Assembly (NCBI RefSeq): GCF_014697475.1
Contig: NZ_JACJRV010000014.1
Span: 1 to 64,000 of the forward strand
Source: Nostoc sp. FACHB-152
Lineage (GTDB): Bacteria > Cyanobacteriota > Cyanobacteriia > Cyanobacteriales > Nostocaceae
Length of the DNA: 64,000 bases
Direction: 5' to 3'
Made by a program: the position numbers and the translations under genes. Under the pieces are notes generated by a model, which saw only the letters and a program-made list of their open reading frames with translations, did not search any database and was not told where the DNA came from. Positions 26,994-36,614 of the stretch are shown piece after piece; positions within the stretch are counted from its first letter, which is position 1, and every line of letters begins with the position of its first letter.

Positions 26994-27623
26994 ATGAAAT
27001 CTCAGGTGTATCGTAAAGCTGCGATTACAGCTTGTGCATTGGGGCTGCTTGGCTTTCTAGCGGGATGTCTAGATTTGAGCGTGTCATTTGAGGCCTCAAA
27101 TCCTGAAACATCTTCCCCCGCCTCTACTAATATGTCTCAGTCAGAAGGTAGTGTAGAGTTGCCTATTGTAAATACTACAAATACTTCTAGGAGTGTTGCG
27201 AGCCAGCTAACAGTACCAGCAAACCAAGTACAGCAGAACAGCAAAGCTAATTCTATTTTGGTATATCGTCAAGAGGTCGCTGGTAATACTAAGGCTCTAG
27301 GAACCTTAAGGATGAGTAATCAAACTGATCAGCCTGTGCGGCTAGCTTTACTAGCACGGCAATCGCATAACAAAGGCACAGCGAGTAGCAAAATTAGCTC
27401 TGATATTCCAGCACACTGGGATTTTGCACCTCAAGAAGGTAGTAATAAAGGAATGATTCTTTCTTTGCCCAATGGCAATTTAAAACTAGAAAAAGGAGAT
27501 ATTTTAGTCGCCTTTGCCCAGGATGGTTCTAGACGCTATTGGGGGCCATATGTTGTCGGGGAGACTTCCCTACCGACTTGGAATGATCAAAGTAAAGAAT
27601 GGTTATTGGTACTGAGTCCATAA
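26994..27623 (+). CDS. Putative lipoprotein of unknown function
   Basis: The 209-residue protein starts with a basic and hydrophobic signal ending in the lipobox LAGC (C25), so it should be processed by Lgt and anchored to a membrane. A Ser/Thr/Asn-rich linker (30-85) follows, then a compact domain of about 120 residues including LVYRQEVAGNTKALGTLRMSNQTDQPVRLALL and GDILVAFAQDGSRRYWGPYVVG, which reads as beta-rich. I do not recognise the family. The glycosyltransferase gene 316 bases downstream is on the same strand. Confidence 0.75.
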   Translation: MKSQVYRKAAITACALGLLGFLAGCLDLSVSFEASNPETSSPASTNMSQSEGSVELPIVNTTNTSRSVASQLTVPANQVQQNSKANSILVYRQEVAGNTKALGTLRMSNQTDQPVRLALLARQSHNKGTASSKISSDIPAHWDFAPQEGSNKGMILSLPNGNLKLEKGDILVAFAQDGSRRYWGPYVVGETSLPTWNDQSKEWLLVLSP

Positions 27624-27939
27624 TGAACAGGGTGTAGGGTGTGGGGTGTGGGGAATCCCATTCTGAAAAAAAGGGGTTTCAAGCAAGGATGCTGTGTTTT
27701 GAGCATCGACGTGTCTGGAAACGCATCTTTTTTGTTTCCATGATTAAAATCAGGGGCTTGTACCTTCATCTTTGGGTCTGAATTATCTTTCTCTATACCC
27801 TACACCCTAGTTTTGCTCAAGAGTCCATAGTTGAACCATCAGAAATAACAACGAACAAAATCTCAAGATTTAACGACTAATAACTATTGACTGTTGACTC
27901 ATAACTCTTGACGATTAACTATTGACCACGAATTTCAGA
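27624..27939. other. Intergenic region with repeats and hairpins
   Basis: It contains a GGTGTAGGGTGTGGGGTGTG-type repeat (27630-27650), a 6-bp hairpin GATGCT/AGCATC (27689-27708), and GGAAAC/GTTTCC flanking a CATCTTTTTT run (27717-27739). The heptad words TGACTGTTGACTC and ATTGACC occur before the next start. No gene is visible. A small RNA around 27660-27735 is conceivable but unsupported. Confidence 0.5.
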
Positions 27940-29799
27940 ATGAAAATGAAATTGAGTGATTCCCACACTGTTGACCGATGGTTCAACAAAATAGCGCAAC
28001 GTCCAGCCCTAGCGGTGACTTTATCGATTTTGTGGCTGATGCTAATTAGTTGGCTAGGCTACGGATGGAATTTAGGAAATATTGGCTTAGTTGATGAAAC
28101 AGAGCCTTTGTTTGCTGAAGCATCCCGGCAAATGTTTGTCACGGGTGACTGGATTACTCCCTTTTTTAACGGCGAAACGCGCTTTGATAAACCTGCTTTA
28201 ATTTACTGGTGTCAGGCGATCGCCTATGCAATTATTGGTGTAAATGAGTGGGCGGTGCGTCTCCCCTCTGCACTGGCCGCAATGGCAGTCATTAGCTTGG
28301 TTTTTTATACTGTACAGTGGTATCTCGGAAAGCAAGATACTGCCGAGCAAGTTGAACGCCCGACTCGTCGCTATGTGACAGCTGCGATCGCATCTGCGGT
28401 GATGGCTCTTAATCCAGAGATGATTGTCTGGGGTAGAACAGGTGTCTCGGATATGCTACTAACTGGGTGTATCGCGTCTGCCTTGTTGTGCTTTTTTCTC
28501 GGTTACGCAAATAATCAGGGGAATGGGAAAGAAGTATCTCAACTCCCCACTCCTTATTCCCTACTCCCTAACAAATGGTATTTAGCTTGTTATGTCCTAA
28601 TTGCTGGGGCAATTTTAACTAAAGGCCCTGTAGGTATAGTCTTACCTGGGCTAATTATTTTGGCTTTTTTGCTGTATGTAGGCAACTTTTGGCAAGTTTT
28701 CCGAGAAATGCGCCCACTAATTGGGTTACTGATGATTTTTGCTTTATCAGTTCCCTGGTATGTATTAGTAATTTGGCGCAATGGCTGGAATTATATTAAT
28801 GCCTTTTTTGGCTATCACAATATAGAGCGTTTTACAGAAGTAGTTAATGGTCACTCTGCGCCTTGGTATTTTTATTTTGTGGTGGTGTTGTTAGGTTTTG
28901 CACCATACTCAGTATATTTACCTGCAGCTCTAGCCAGACTAAAATTTTGGCAGCGATCGCAATGGCGCACCCAAGAACGTTCTCAGCAATTAGGTTTATT
29001 TGCTGTTATTTGGTTTTTTGGAGTTTTTGGTTTTTTCACAATTGCTGTTACCAAACTTCCCAGCTATGTTTTACCTCTCATGCCAGCTGCGGCTATTTTG
29101 GTAGCGTTATTGTGGAGTGACTATTTTATAACGCCTGTTAAATCTAATTCTCGCTCCTCGCTATCTTTTTTCCGAGCTAGTGGTTGGGCAAATGTCGTTT
29201 TGTTTGCCGCTTTATCAGTGGCTATGTTTCATGTCACCCGTTTATTAGGTAGCGATCAAGCTGCACCTAACTTCCGCCAAACCCTAGAAAATTCTAATTT
29301 AACCCAAATAGGGGGTTATATTTGGCTCTTAAGTGGTGTGAGCGTGGCATTTATGTTAATAACTCGGCGTTGGCAAGGAATGATGATTGCCAATTTGTTG
29401 AGTTTTGCTGCATTTTTAATTGTAGTTTTAATGCCAGCTGTAGTTTTGATGGATCAAGAACGTCAGTTACCTTTAAGGGAAATATCTACTGTTGTTGCTA
29501 ACGTCAAACAACCAAACGAAGAAATACTTATGGTTGGCTTTAAAAAGCCTAGTGTCGTATTTTATAGCCACCAAAAAGTTAATTTCATCAAATTTACAAA
29601 AGATGCTGTTAACTATATCCAAAATCAAACCAATAGTCAGCCAAAGTACCCTTCATTATTGGTTTTGGCAGAACATAAAAATCTTGTGAGAATGGACTTA
29701 CCACCAGATGATTACGAAAATTTAGCTTCCAAAGGTGCTTATCAATTAATTAGGCTTTCTTTTAAAAAAATGAAGCAGCCAAAAGTTAATATTTCCTAG
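27940..29799 (+). CDS. ArnT/PMT-like membrane glycosyltransferase
   Basis: The roughly 619-residue polytopic protein belongs to the ArnT/dolichyl-phosphate-mannose mannosyltransferase group (GT83/GT39), which moves a sugar from a polyprenyl-phosphate donor to a lipid or protein outside the plasma membrane. The N-terminal loop carries the signature VDETEPLFAEASRQM...GDWITPFFNGETRFDKPALIYW, with the catalytic acidic DE. About twelve hydrophobic spans follow, then a hydrophilic tail of about 120 residues. A loop, NGKEVSQLPTPYSLLPNK, is encoded by DNA resembling the intergenic CTCCCCACTCC repeats, suggesting a repeat inserted in frame. The acceptor is unknown. I used ATG 27940 rather than a TTG six codons upstream. 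Confidence 0.85.
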   Translation: MKMKLSDSHTVDRWFNKIAQRPALAVTLSILWLMLISWLGYGWNLGNIGLVDETEPLFAEASRQMFVTGDWITPFFNGETRFDKPALIYWCQAIAYAIIGVNEWAVRLPSALAAMAVISLVFYTVQWYLGKQDTAEQVERPTRRYVTAAIASAVMALNPEMIVWGRTGVSDMLLTGCIASALLCFFLGYANNQGNGKEVSQLPTPYSLLPNKWYLACYVLIAGAILTKGPVGIVLPGLIILAFLLYVGNFWQVFREMRPLIGLLMIFALSVPWYVLVIWRNGWNYINAFFGYHNIERFTEVVNGHSAPWYFYFVVVLLGFAPYSVYLPAALARLKFWQRSQWRTQERSQQLGLFAVIWFFGVFGFFTIAVTKLPSYVLPLMPAAAILVALLWSDYFITPVKSNSRSSLSFFRASGWANVVLFAALSVAMFHVTRLLGSDQAAPNFRQTLENSNLTQIGGYIWLLSGVSVAFMLITRRWQGMMIANLLSFAAFLIVVLMPAVVLMDQERQLPLREISTVVANVKQPNEEILMVGFKKPSVVFYSHQKVNFIKFTKDAVNYIQNQTNSQPKYPSLLVLAEHKNLVRMDLPPDDYENLASKGAYQLIRLSFKKMKQPKVNIS

Positions 29800-29834
29800 T
29801 TGGTAATTATGAAAGTCCGACAGCCTTTTTACTA

Positions 29835-32800
29835 TCACCTCTCACCTGTCACCTGTTCCCTCTCTACTTGATTGTGAAATAAAGCTTGATTAATGTGATT
29901 TAATAAATTTTCCATTGAGATAGAACGAGGTAAAATCTGTGTGGCGATCGCGCTGATTGCTGTTGCGACTTCTCCTGTCAAATCGTCTGGATGATTTGAA
30001 CGTTGATCCAGTACCAAAATTGGTGGTTTTAGAGGTAAATCTTGCCATGATTGCAATGTTTTTAGCACTTCTGGATGAAGGGGTGATTCTCCTAGACAAA
30101 TTAGCAGCAAGTCCACACTTTTATGGTGTATTTGTTGGTTGACTTCTGCCCAACTACCCCCAATTGCTGCTTTTAAACTAGCAGTTTGGAGGTACTGAAC
30201 TAAAGCTTGAAACCATTCAGATCCGCGTTTAGCTGTAGCATTAGTGAGATGAGAATTTTTTCCAGTACGATAATTTCTCACCTGTTTACGTTTAATTTGG
30301 GGTAGGTCATGTAATGTGGTCAAATCTACAACTAAGATGCTAGGTGGACAGCAGATACCTGATGCGATTTGTAAAACTGACAACAGAGGATCTGTTTTGT
30401 CAGTCCGGTTACTGTTGTTTTGTCCAAATGGTGTTAGGCAAGGAAACACCGAAAGACCTGGTATCTGAGACGCAGCCAAGCTAGTAGCGACATCACAAGT
30501 TACTAATGGTAGAGCTACCAAGCGAGGGTGCTTAGTCAATTCTTCCAGATAAGTTGGCGATAAAGAACTGTCCACATCCAGTAAGATCACATCAAATTGC
30601 CACACTCGCGCTAAAAGTTCGGCTTGGTCTAAGTTATCTACTTCTATTACCCGATGTTCTCGTAAAGAAGGGTGGGGATTGATTGATCCCAACTCTGAAT
30701 TAACTAATCTGAGAATTCGTAGCAGTTGCTTTTTGGCAACGGTTTGGCTGCTATCAACTTCTGATGTTGGAATAGTAGGTGTTGTACACAGCTTGTCTAA
30801 AAGTGGTGTTAATGACTGATTTTCGATAGGTAAACTTAAGAAACCATCGGCTTGATTAGCAAAAGCTTGGTCTTTTTCTGCTGCTGTAGCAGTGACAATC
30901 ACAGGTATGTGACGAGTTGCAGCATCAGATTTTACCAATGTCAGCACATCCCAACCAGAAAGCAAGGGTAATAAGGGATTTAAAAATATGGCTTTTGGTT
31001 GCAAACGTCGGGCTTTTTCTACTGCTTCTGTGCCTGAACGCGCAATTACTACTCGGTAGCCTAAACCTTTAAGTTGTTCGGTTAAGTCTTCAATATATCG
31101 GGCAACGGCCTCAACTACCAGCACTAACCTTTGTGAACCAGCAGGTTGATGCTGCGTAGTAGCAGCCACCTGGGGCAGGACAGAAGTAGTAATTTTTTGA
31201 ATGCCCTGGTCTTGTGTATGATCTTCTAGGTTGTCTGTTTCCGAATCGGCAGAACCTGCTGTAGGTGGGGTAGGTGGAAGTAAGAGTGTAAACTGGCTAC
31301 CTTTACCTTCTTGTGATAAAAAGCTGACATCGCCGCCGTGCAAACGTGCTAAAGCCCTAGTCAAAACTAGCCCCAAGCCAGTACCTTCAAATTGGCGGGT
31401 GAGAGGGTTTTCGAGTTGTTGAAATTTTTGAAAGATTAAATGCTGCTGATGTTCGGGAATACCAATTCCTGTGTCCCAAATGGTAAAAGCCACCCATCCT
31501 TCCCAGTGACTTACCCGCAACCCAATTTCGCCAGATATTTCGGTAAATTTAAAGGCGTTAGACAGCAGGTGGACTAGCATCTGACGCAAGCGCAATTCAT
31601 CTGCCACAATTTGGTCTAAGCCTGGTTCGATGGTGAGGGTAAATTGGGCTACTGATACAGGTATGGCTGCTGCTTGGCTAGTAGGTAAATTTTTGCTACT
31701 TTGAGTCTGGATAGCTTTAGCTTCCGATAAAGCGCGATCGCATACAGCGCGTATATTAACTGGTGACAGTGCCAGTTCCATCTGTCCCGTTTCCATCCGG
31801 GTCAAATCTAAAATGTCATTCACCACGCTCATCAAGTGGCGACCGCTTTGATGAATTAGTCCAGCGTAACGCGCTTGCCTTTCGTTTAATTCTCCTAACT
31901 GTCTATCTACCAGCAACCGCGATAATCCTAAAACTGCTGTTAGGGGAGTTTTGAGTTCATGACTAATACAAGCTAAAAATTCATCTTTTAAGCGGTTGAG
32001 TTGAATTAAGTCAGCATTTTTAGCTGCCAGTTCTTTGCACAACTGCTGCTGTTCGGTGACATCCGTGGCTAACACCAACCACAGATTATCACTATTAATT
32101 GATAATTCTTGGGTTGGCTGGCCATCAATCAACTTTAGTTCAGGGCTATCTAAAGGAATTTTCGCAAATTGCCAAACTCGTTCCTGCCCGTTTTGTTCTT
32201 CGACAACACAGGTACAAGTACCCATTTGACTATCTAAAAAGCAGCGATTAGCATTAGTCGCTGGCGGCACTAGCGGCTCGTTGAGGTTGTTAAAATTTGC
32301 TGTCGTGGCTGGTGATAGCGGGAGTAACCCATTGTGGGGTAAGGCTTCATGCCTCACCGCCCAAGTACTTTCTACCGAATGCAATTTCAGAGGTGAAGAT
32401 GGGTCATCATTATCATGCTGGACTTTAGCTCCTGTTTGTCCTGCATATTCTGGCTGTTTAGCCAATTTTGGAGTCAGGATAGCTGCTACTTCTTCTCGCA
32501 CGCCATCAGCATCTTTTAAAACACCTAATTGCTGCCACCATGCTGGATTTTGTGAGACTATTTCGCCAGTGCTGGTTTGCAACATTAAAGGCCAAGGCAG
32601 TCGTTCTAATAACTGGATTAGGGGTGTATTTACCAATAACCGACGTTGATTGGCTGTGCGTCGCCAGTGAGGTTTTAGCCTCAGCTCATGCTTTTCTATT
32701 TTGGCTGACGGCTTCACCGACTGGGCGTATTTGCTACTCGCCGCCGTAATTGGGGCTTTTTCTTGGGCTAACAATCTCAAAATTCTGTTACTATCCAGCA

Positions 32801-33185
32801 GTCCTAAAAATTTGCCCTCAGCATCAATGAGTACCCAATTTCCGCTATTGTGAGTTTGGGCTGGTTGGTAACGCAAAAACTGGACAAATTGCTCTACACA
32901 GTCGCCTGCTGTTAATATCTGGACTGGTTCAAAAATTTCTTTGCAGATTGTTAATGGCTGTTGTAATATTTGTAAATATTCAGATTCATTAGATTCTCCC
33001 AACAGTTTTTGTGTTAATCGGGCTGAGTTTAATAACCCAATTGGCATTCGCTGTTGATTTACTACTACTAAGCGATCGCACTGCTCTTGCTCAAAAATTT
33101 CTAAAACCGCTACCAACGCACTGGTTTCTCCGCATTTGGGTACGGTTGCTAGAAAGTTATAAAGCGGATAATGTAGCATTGACAT
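29835..33185 (-). CDS. CBS-domain hybrid histidine kinase with degenerate receivers
   Basis: The 1116-residue soluble sensor begins with a CBS pair (about 8-140), a domain type that often binds adenine nucleotides. A PAS-like region (185-375) follows, then HisKA with CISHELKTPLT (H409), and a HATPase with WDTGIGIPEHQQ and GTGLGLVL. The following receiver (RLVLVVEAVARYIEDL) lacks the acidic pair, has N for the phospho-Asp (IFLNPLLPLLSGW) and L for the Lys, so it should not be phosphorylated. Two further receiver-like segments follow (VILLDVDSS and DLLLICLGESP). It is divergent from kaiA. A role in clock input or output is only suggested by position. It is not SasA, which carries a KaiB-like sensor. 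Confidence 0.88.
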   Translation of the reverse strand: MSMLHYPLYNFLATVPKCGETSALVAVLEIFEQEQCDRLVVVNQQRMPIGLLNSARLTQKLLGESNESEYLQILQQPLTICKEIFEPVQILTAGDCVEQFVQFLRYQPAQTHNSGNWVLIDAEGKFLGLLDSNRILRLLAQEKAPITAASSKYAQSVKPSAKIEKHELRLKPHWRRTANQRRLLVNTPLIQLLERLPWPLMLQTSTGEIVSQNPAWWQQLGVLKDADGVREEVAAILTPKLAKQPEYAGQTGAKVQHDNDDPSSPLKLHSVESTWAVRHEALPHNGLLPLSPATTANFNNLNEPLVPPATNANRCFLDSQMGTCTCVVEEQNGQERVWQFAKIPLDSPELKLIDGQPTQELSINSDNLWLVLATDVTEQQQLCKELAAKNADLIQLNRLKDEFLACISHELKTPLTAVLGLSRLLVDRQLGELNERQARYAGLIHQSGRHLMSVVNDILDLTRMETGQMELALSPVNIRAVCDRALSEAKAIQTQSSKNLPTSQAAAIPVSVAQFTLTIEPGLDQIVADELRLRQMLVHLLSNAFKFTEISGEIGLRVSHWEGWVAFTIWDTGIGIPEHQQHLIFQKFQQLENPLTRQFEGTGLGLVLTRALARLHGGDVSFLSQEGKGSQFTLLLPPTPPTAGSADSETDNLEDHTQDQGIQKITTSVLPQVAATTQHQPAGSQRLVLVVEAVARYIEDLTEQLKGLGYRVVIARSGTEAVEKARRLQPKAIFLNPLLPLLSGWDVLTLVKSDAATRHIPVIVTATAAEKDQAFANQADGFLSLPIENQSLTPLLDKLCTTPTIPTSEVDSSQTVAKKQLLRILRLVNSELGSINPHPSLREHRVIEVDNLDQAELLARVWQFDVILLDVDSSLSPTYLEELTKHPRLVALPLVTCDVATSLAASQIPGLSVFPCLTPFGQNNSNRTDKTDPLLSVLQIASGICCPPSILVVDLTTLHDLPQIKRKQVRNYRTGKNSHLTNATAKRGSEWFQALVQYLQTASLKAAIGGSWAEVNQQIHHKSVDLLLICLGESPLHPEVLKTLQSWQDLPLKPPILVLDQRSNHPDDLTGEVATAISAIATQILPRSISMENLLNHINQALFHNQVEREQVTGER

Positions 33186-33854
33186 AAGGCTTTGGGGTTG
33201 ATTCTTCCTCTGGCAGCTTTTGGCTTTAGCATTGGCGATGGGACAAATATGTTCGCGCTTGCAGTAATATTCTCTAAAAAGACTATAGGGAGCGATCGTT
33301 GCTTTTGCGGGAATACCATTGCAACAATGAGTTTGGTTTTCTAAGATATAGCCTTGCTTGCTGGGTTACTTAATTATTCCAGTGCCAGCCTCTACCTTTG
33401 CCGCTTTAGAACTTTGGGGAATATTCTAGAGGGTGTTTGACTTATGTTGAAACTCCTCATCGATCTTGACAACTAAAACAATTATGGCTTCAAAGATTCG
33501 CTTTAGAACCTTGAGGAATTATAATGATTTAGAATCAGCGTCAACTTTAAGTTAGTTTAAGCATCTTAAGCAAGAGGTGAATTCAACAAATCTATATTCT
33601 GATAGATATACATATGTGAATTATCAATGGAGTTATGTATTCTCAACTAACACTATCACAACTACCCAATAATGCTTACCGCTCACTTATTGGTTGTTGA
33701 GTGCCTGTAGGCAATTATTTAGCTCAAGTTGTCCTGGGGAATTAGCTAACAAATTAACTCTAAGTCTTAGTCCCCTTTTCTAAAGTTTTACTCAAACTTT
33801 GTTCACCTGCCCAACGTTGGTTGGAGTGATTCAGCAAGATATTTAAATATATAA
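33186..33854. other. Divergent promoter region, CBS kinase / kaiA
   Basis: The 669 bases have no gene-like frame. An in-frame TAA directly precedes the kaiA ATG, so no longer KaiA can be read from here. No clear remnant of a KaiA receiver domain was recognised. The clock-operon promoter should lie here. Confidence 0.55.
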
Positions 33855-34436
33855 ATGCTACTACCTATACTTATTTTCCAACCAAAAGTTAAAAAAATTT
33901 TAGATAAACCAGCTTGGCTAGCACTCGAACCAGCATACCAAACAAGCAATTACAGCTTTTGTGTACATAGCCTGGCCCAATTTAACACATTGCCATTGGT
34001 TGCCGCTACCATAGATAGACTCTATAACTTCCTGAATTGGTCGCTAGCAAATCTTAATGAAAATTTCACAGCCCAATATCTATATGTATTGGCGTGCCAG
34101 AGGCAAAAACCACAACAGGTTTTTCAACAAATGACTCAAGTCGATCAGCGAGTATTATTACAGCAGATCAAATCAGATTATCGCCAAATTCTTATAGATT
34201 ACTTTACTACAGACGAAACATTGAAAGATAAGATTGATAAATTTATCAATACAGTCTTTTGTGCTAATATTCCTGTGCCGCAAATTATAGAAATTCACAT
34301 GGAAATTATTGACGAGTTTTCTAAACAGCTAAGATTAGAAGGAAGAAGTGATGAAACATTACTTGATTATCGCTTAACATTAATAGATATTTTGGCGCAT
34401 CTGTGTGAAGCTTATAGATGCGCGATTCCTAAATAG
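33855..34436 (+). CDS. kaiA: Clock protein KaiA, N-terminally shortened
   Basis: KaiA stimulates KaiC autophosphorylation by binding its C-terminal tail. The last 100 residues contain the KaiC-binding and dimer domain: IPVPQIIEIHMEIIDEFSKQLRLEGRSDETLLDYRLTLIDILAHLCEAYR. Full KaiA is about 284 residues with an N-terminal pseudo-receiver, while Anabaena PCC 7120 has about 102. This frame encodes 193, so it keeps about 92 residues before the core. Of these, FNTLPLVAATIDRLYNFLN resembles the last pseudo-receiver helix and the rest looks like linker. An internal ATG at 34131 would give the 101-residue Anabaena-like form. Neither start has a strong ribosome site, so the true length is open. Confidence 0.9.
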   Translation: MLLPILIFQPKVKKILDKPAWLALEPAYQTSNYSFCVHSLAQFNTLPLVAATIDRLYNFLNWSLANLNENFTAQYLYVLACQRQKPQQVFQQMTQVDQRVLLQQIKSDYRQILIDYFTTDETLKDKIDKFINTVFCANIPVPQIIEIHMEIIDEFSKQLRLEGRSDETLLDYRLTLIDILAHLCEAYRCAIPK

Positions 34437-34546
34437 TAGATTACACTTCATAGCCTAGAAAAATGCTCAATAGCAGTAAACATCTGTGGATAACTACAGA
34501 TTGCCTTTATTTTCTTTTTTATGCTTAAGCCTGTACCTTTATCTTT

Positions 34547-34873
34547 ATGAATCAAGCCAGAAAGACCTACGTCCTTAAGCTTTACGTAGCCGGAAACACA
34601 CCTAACTCAGTACGGGCGCTCAAAATACTAAAAAATATATTAGAACAGGAATTTCAAGGTGTTTATGCATTGAAAGTAATTGATGTGCTAAAAAATCCGC
34701 AACTAGCGGAAGAAGATAAAATATTAGCTACACCAACATTATCTAAAATTTTGCCACCTCCGGTTCGCAAAATTATTGGTGATCTTTCGGATAGAGAAAG
34801 AGTATTGATTGGACTAGATTTGCTTTATGAAGAACTGACTGAAGAAAATTGGCAAGAATCGGATAATCTTTAA
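34547..34873 (+). CDS. kaiB: Clock protein KaiB
   Basis: The 108-residue thioredoxin-like fold-switching protein binds phosphorylated KaiC, sequesters KaiA and so drives KaiC dephosphorylation. The sequence [60 protein letters not shown] is near-canonical, and the C-terminal part has [24 protein letters not shown]. It lies 110 bases after kaiA and 77 before kaiC. In many cyanobacteria kaiBC also has its own promoter, and the 110-base gap leaves room for one. Confidence 0.97.
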   Translation: MNQARKTYVLKLYVAGNTPNSVRALKILKNILEQEFQGVYALKVIDVLKNPQLAEEDKILATPTLSKILPPPVRKIIGDLSDRERVLIGLDLLYEELTEENWQESDNL

Positions 34874-34950
34874 ATCTAAATTTTTTTGTTTACAAATTAG
34901 CTACTTTAGTAATATAAAAACCGGGTTAAAGACCCATTTAGAATCTAGCA

Positions 34951-36510
34951 ATGAGTGAAAAAGAGCAACAAGAGAAGAAACTGACACCGAGTGGAGGTGT
35001 AGAAAAAATTCGCACAATGATCGAGGGCTTTGATGATATTAGTCATGGCGGGTTACCTGTAGGGCGAACTACCTTGGTTAGTGGCACTTCTGGGACAGGG
35101 AAAACCTTATTATCTCTTCAGTTTCTTTATAACGGGATCACCTACTTTGATGAGCCTGGAGTATTTGTTACCTTTGAAGAATCGCCCAGCGATATTATTA
35201 AAAACGCCCATATTTTTGGCTGGAACTTACAACGTTTAATCGATGAAGGAAAGTTATTTATTCTGGATGCTTCTCCAGATCCGGAAGGACAAGATATTGT
35301 GGGAAATTTTGACCTTTCGGCATTAATTGAACGCTTGCAATATGCGATTCGTAAATACAAGGCCAAGCGAGTTTCTATTGACTCAATTACCGCAGTATTT
35401 CAACAGTATGAAGCTGTGGGAGTAGTGAGGCGAGAAATTTTTCGGCTCGTCGCTAGGCTCAAGCAGTTGAATGTTACTACCATCATTACCACTGAACGTG
35501 GTGAAGAGTACGGGCCTGTAGCATCATTTGGGGTTGAGGAATTTGTTTCGGATAATGTGGTAATTGTCAGGAATGTATTAGAAGGAGAACGCCGTCGGCG
35601 CACGACAGAAATTCTCAAATTACGCGGTACAACTCACATGAAAGGTGAGTACCCGTTTACAATTACCAATGCTGGAGTCAACATTTTCCCCTTGGGAGCA
35701 ATGCGGTTGACTCAACGTTCTTCTAATGTCCGCGTTTCTTCTGGCGTGAAAACTTTAGATGAAATGTGTGGTGGTGGTTTCTTTAAAGATTCGATTATTC
35801 TAGCAACAGGAGCTACTGGTACTGGGAAAACTCTGCTTGTAAGTAAATTTTTACAAAATGGTTGTGTTAACAGTGAACGTGCAATTTTATTTGCTTATGA
35901 AGAATCACGCGCTCAACTTTCACGCAACGCTTCTTCTTGGGGAATTGAATTTGAGGAATTAGAACATCAAGGTTTACTCAAAATCATTTGTACCTATCCA
36001 GAATCAACTGGTTTAGAAGATCACTTACAAATTATTAAGTCAGAAATTGCTGAGTTTAAACCAGCTCGAATTGCCATAGACTCCCTCTCAGCTTTGGCAA
36101 GAGGAGTAAGTAATAATGCTTTTCGCCAGTTTGTGATTGGTGTAACCGGTTATGCCAAACAAGAAGAAATAACTGGTTTTTTTACCAACACAACTGACCA
36201 ATTTATGGGTTCTCATTCAATTACTGATTCCCATATTTCTACAATTACTGACACAATTTTAATGTTGCAGTACGTAGAAATTCGTGGTGAAATGTCACGG
36301 GCAATTAACGTATTTAAAATGCGAGGTTCGTGGCATGATAAAGGAATTCGTGAGTATAATATTACGGCAGACGGGCCAGAAATTAAAGATTCTTTCCGGA
36401 ACTACGAACGAATTGTCAGTGGTGCGCCTACCCGCGTTAGCATCGACGAAAAGGCAGAACTTTCTCGAATAGTCAAACGTTTTGAAGAGAAACAGAGTAC
36501 CGATTCCTAA
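34951..36510 (+). CDS. kaiC: Clock ATPase/kinase KaiC
   Basis: The 519-residue double-RecA protein is the central oscillator, a hexamer with slow CI ATPase and CII autokinase/phosphatase. Walker A motifs are GTSGTGKT (45-52) and GATGTGKT (287-294), with catalytic Glu pairs EE at 76-77 and 317-318. The CII phosphorylation sites corresponding to T426, S431 and T432 of Synechococcus are present as T425, S430 and T431 (in SITDSHISTITD). The C-terminal tail that KaiA binds is present. All residues needed for a phosphorylation cycle are therefore intact. It is third gene of the kai operon. Confidence 0.98.
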   Translation: MSEKEQQEKKLTPSGGVEKIRTMIEGFDDISHGGLPVGRTTLVSGTSGTGKTLLSLQFLYNGITYFDEPGVFVTFEESPSDIIKNAHIFGWNLQRLIDEGKLFILDASPDPEGQDIVGNFDLSALIERLQYAIRKYKAKRVSIDSITAVFQQYEAVGVVRREIFRLVARLKQLNVTTIITTERGEEYGPVASFGVEEFVSDNVVIVRNVLEGERRRRTTEILKLRGTTHMKGEYPFTITNAGVNIFPLGAMRLTQRSSNVRVSSGVKTLDEMCGGGFFKDSIILATGATGTGKTLLVSKFLQNGCVNSERAILFAYEESRAQLSRNASSWGIEFEELEHQGLLKIICTYPESTGLEDHLQIIKSEIAEFKPARIAIDSLSALARGVSNNAFRQFVIGVTGYAKQEEITGFFTNTTDQFMGSHSITDSHISTITDTILMLQYVEIRGEMSRAINVFKMRGSWHDKGIREYNITADGPEIKDSFRNYERIVSGAPTRVSIDEKAELSRIVKRFEEKQSTDS

Positions 36511-36560
36511 ATTTGGTATCGTGCTATATTCCTTCTTCAATTTAGTATCGTGCTATATTC
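36510..36560. repeat. 22-bp direct repeat between kaiC and the TolC gene
   Basis: AATTTGGTATCGTGCTATATTC (36510-36531, wording approximate by one base) recurs at 36539-36560 with one G/A change, a 29-base period. Each copy contains a -10-like TATATT. Confidence 0.85.
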
Positions 36561-36614
36561 TGTGGTGAAGAAAAGGTTTCTGCCGCTAGATTGATTTTCG
36601 TGTGAGGGGATGCG

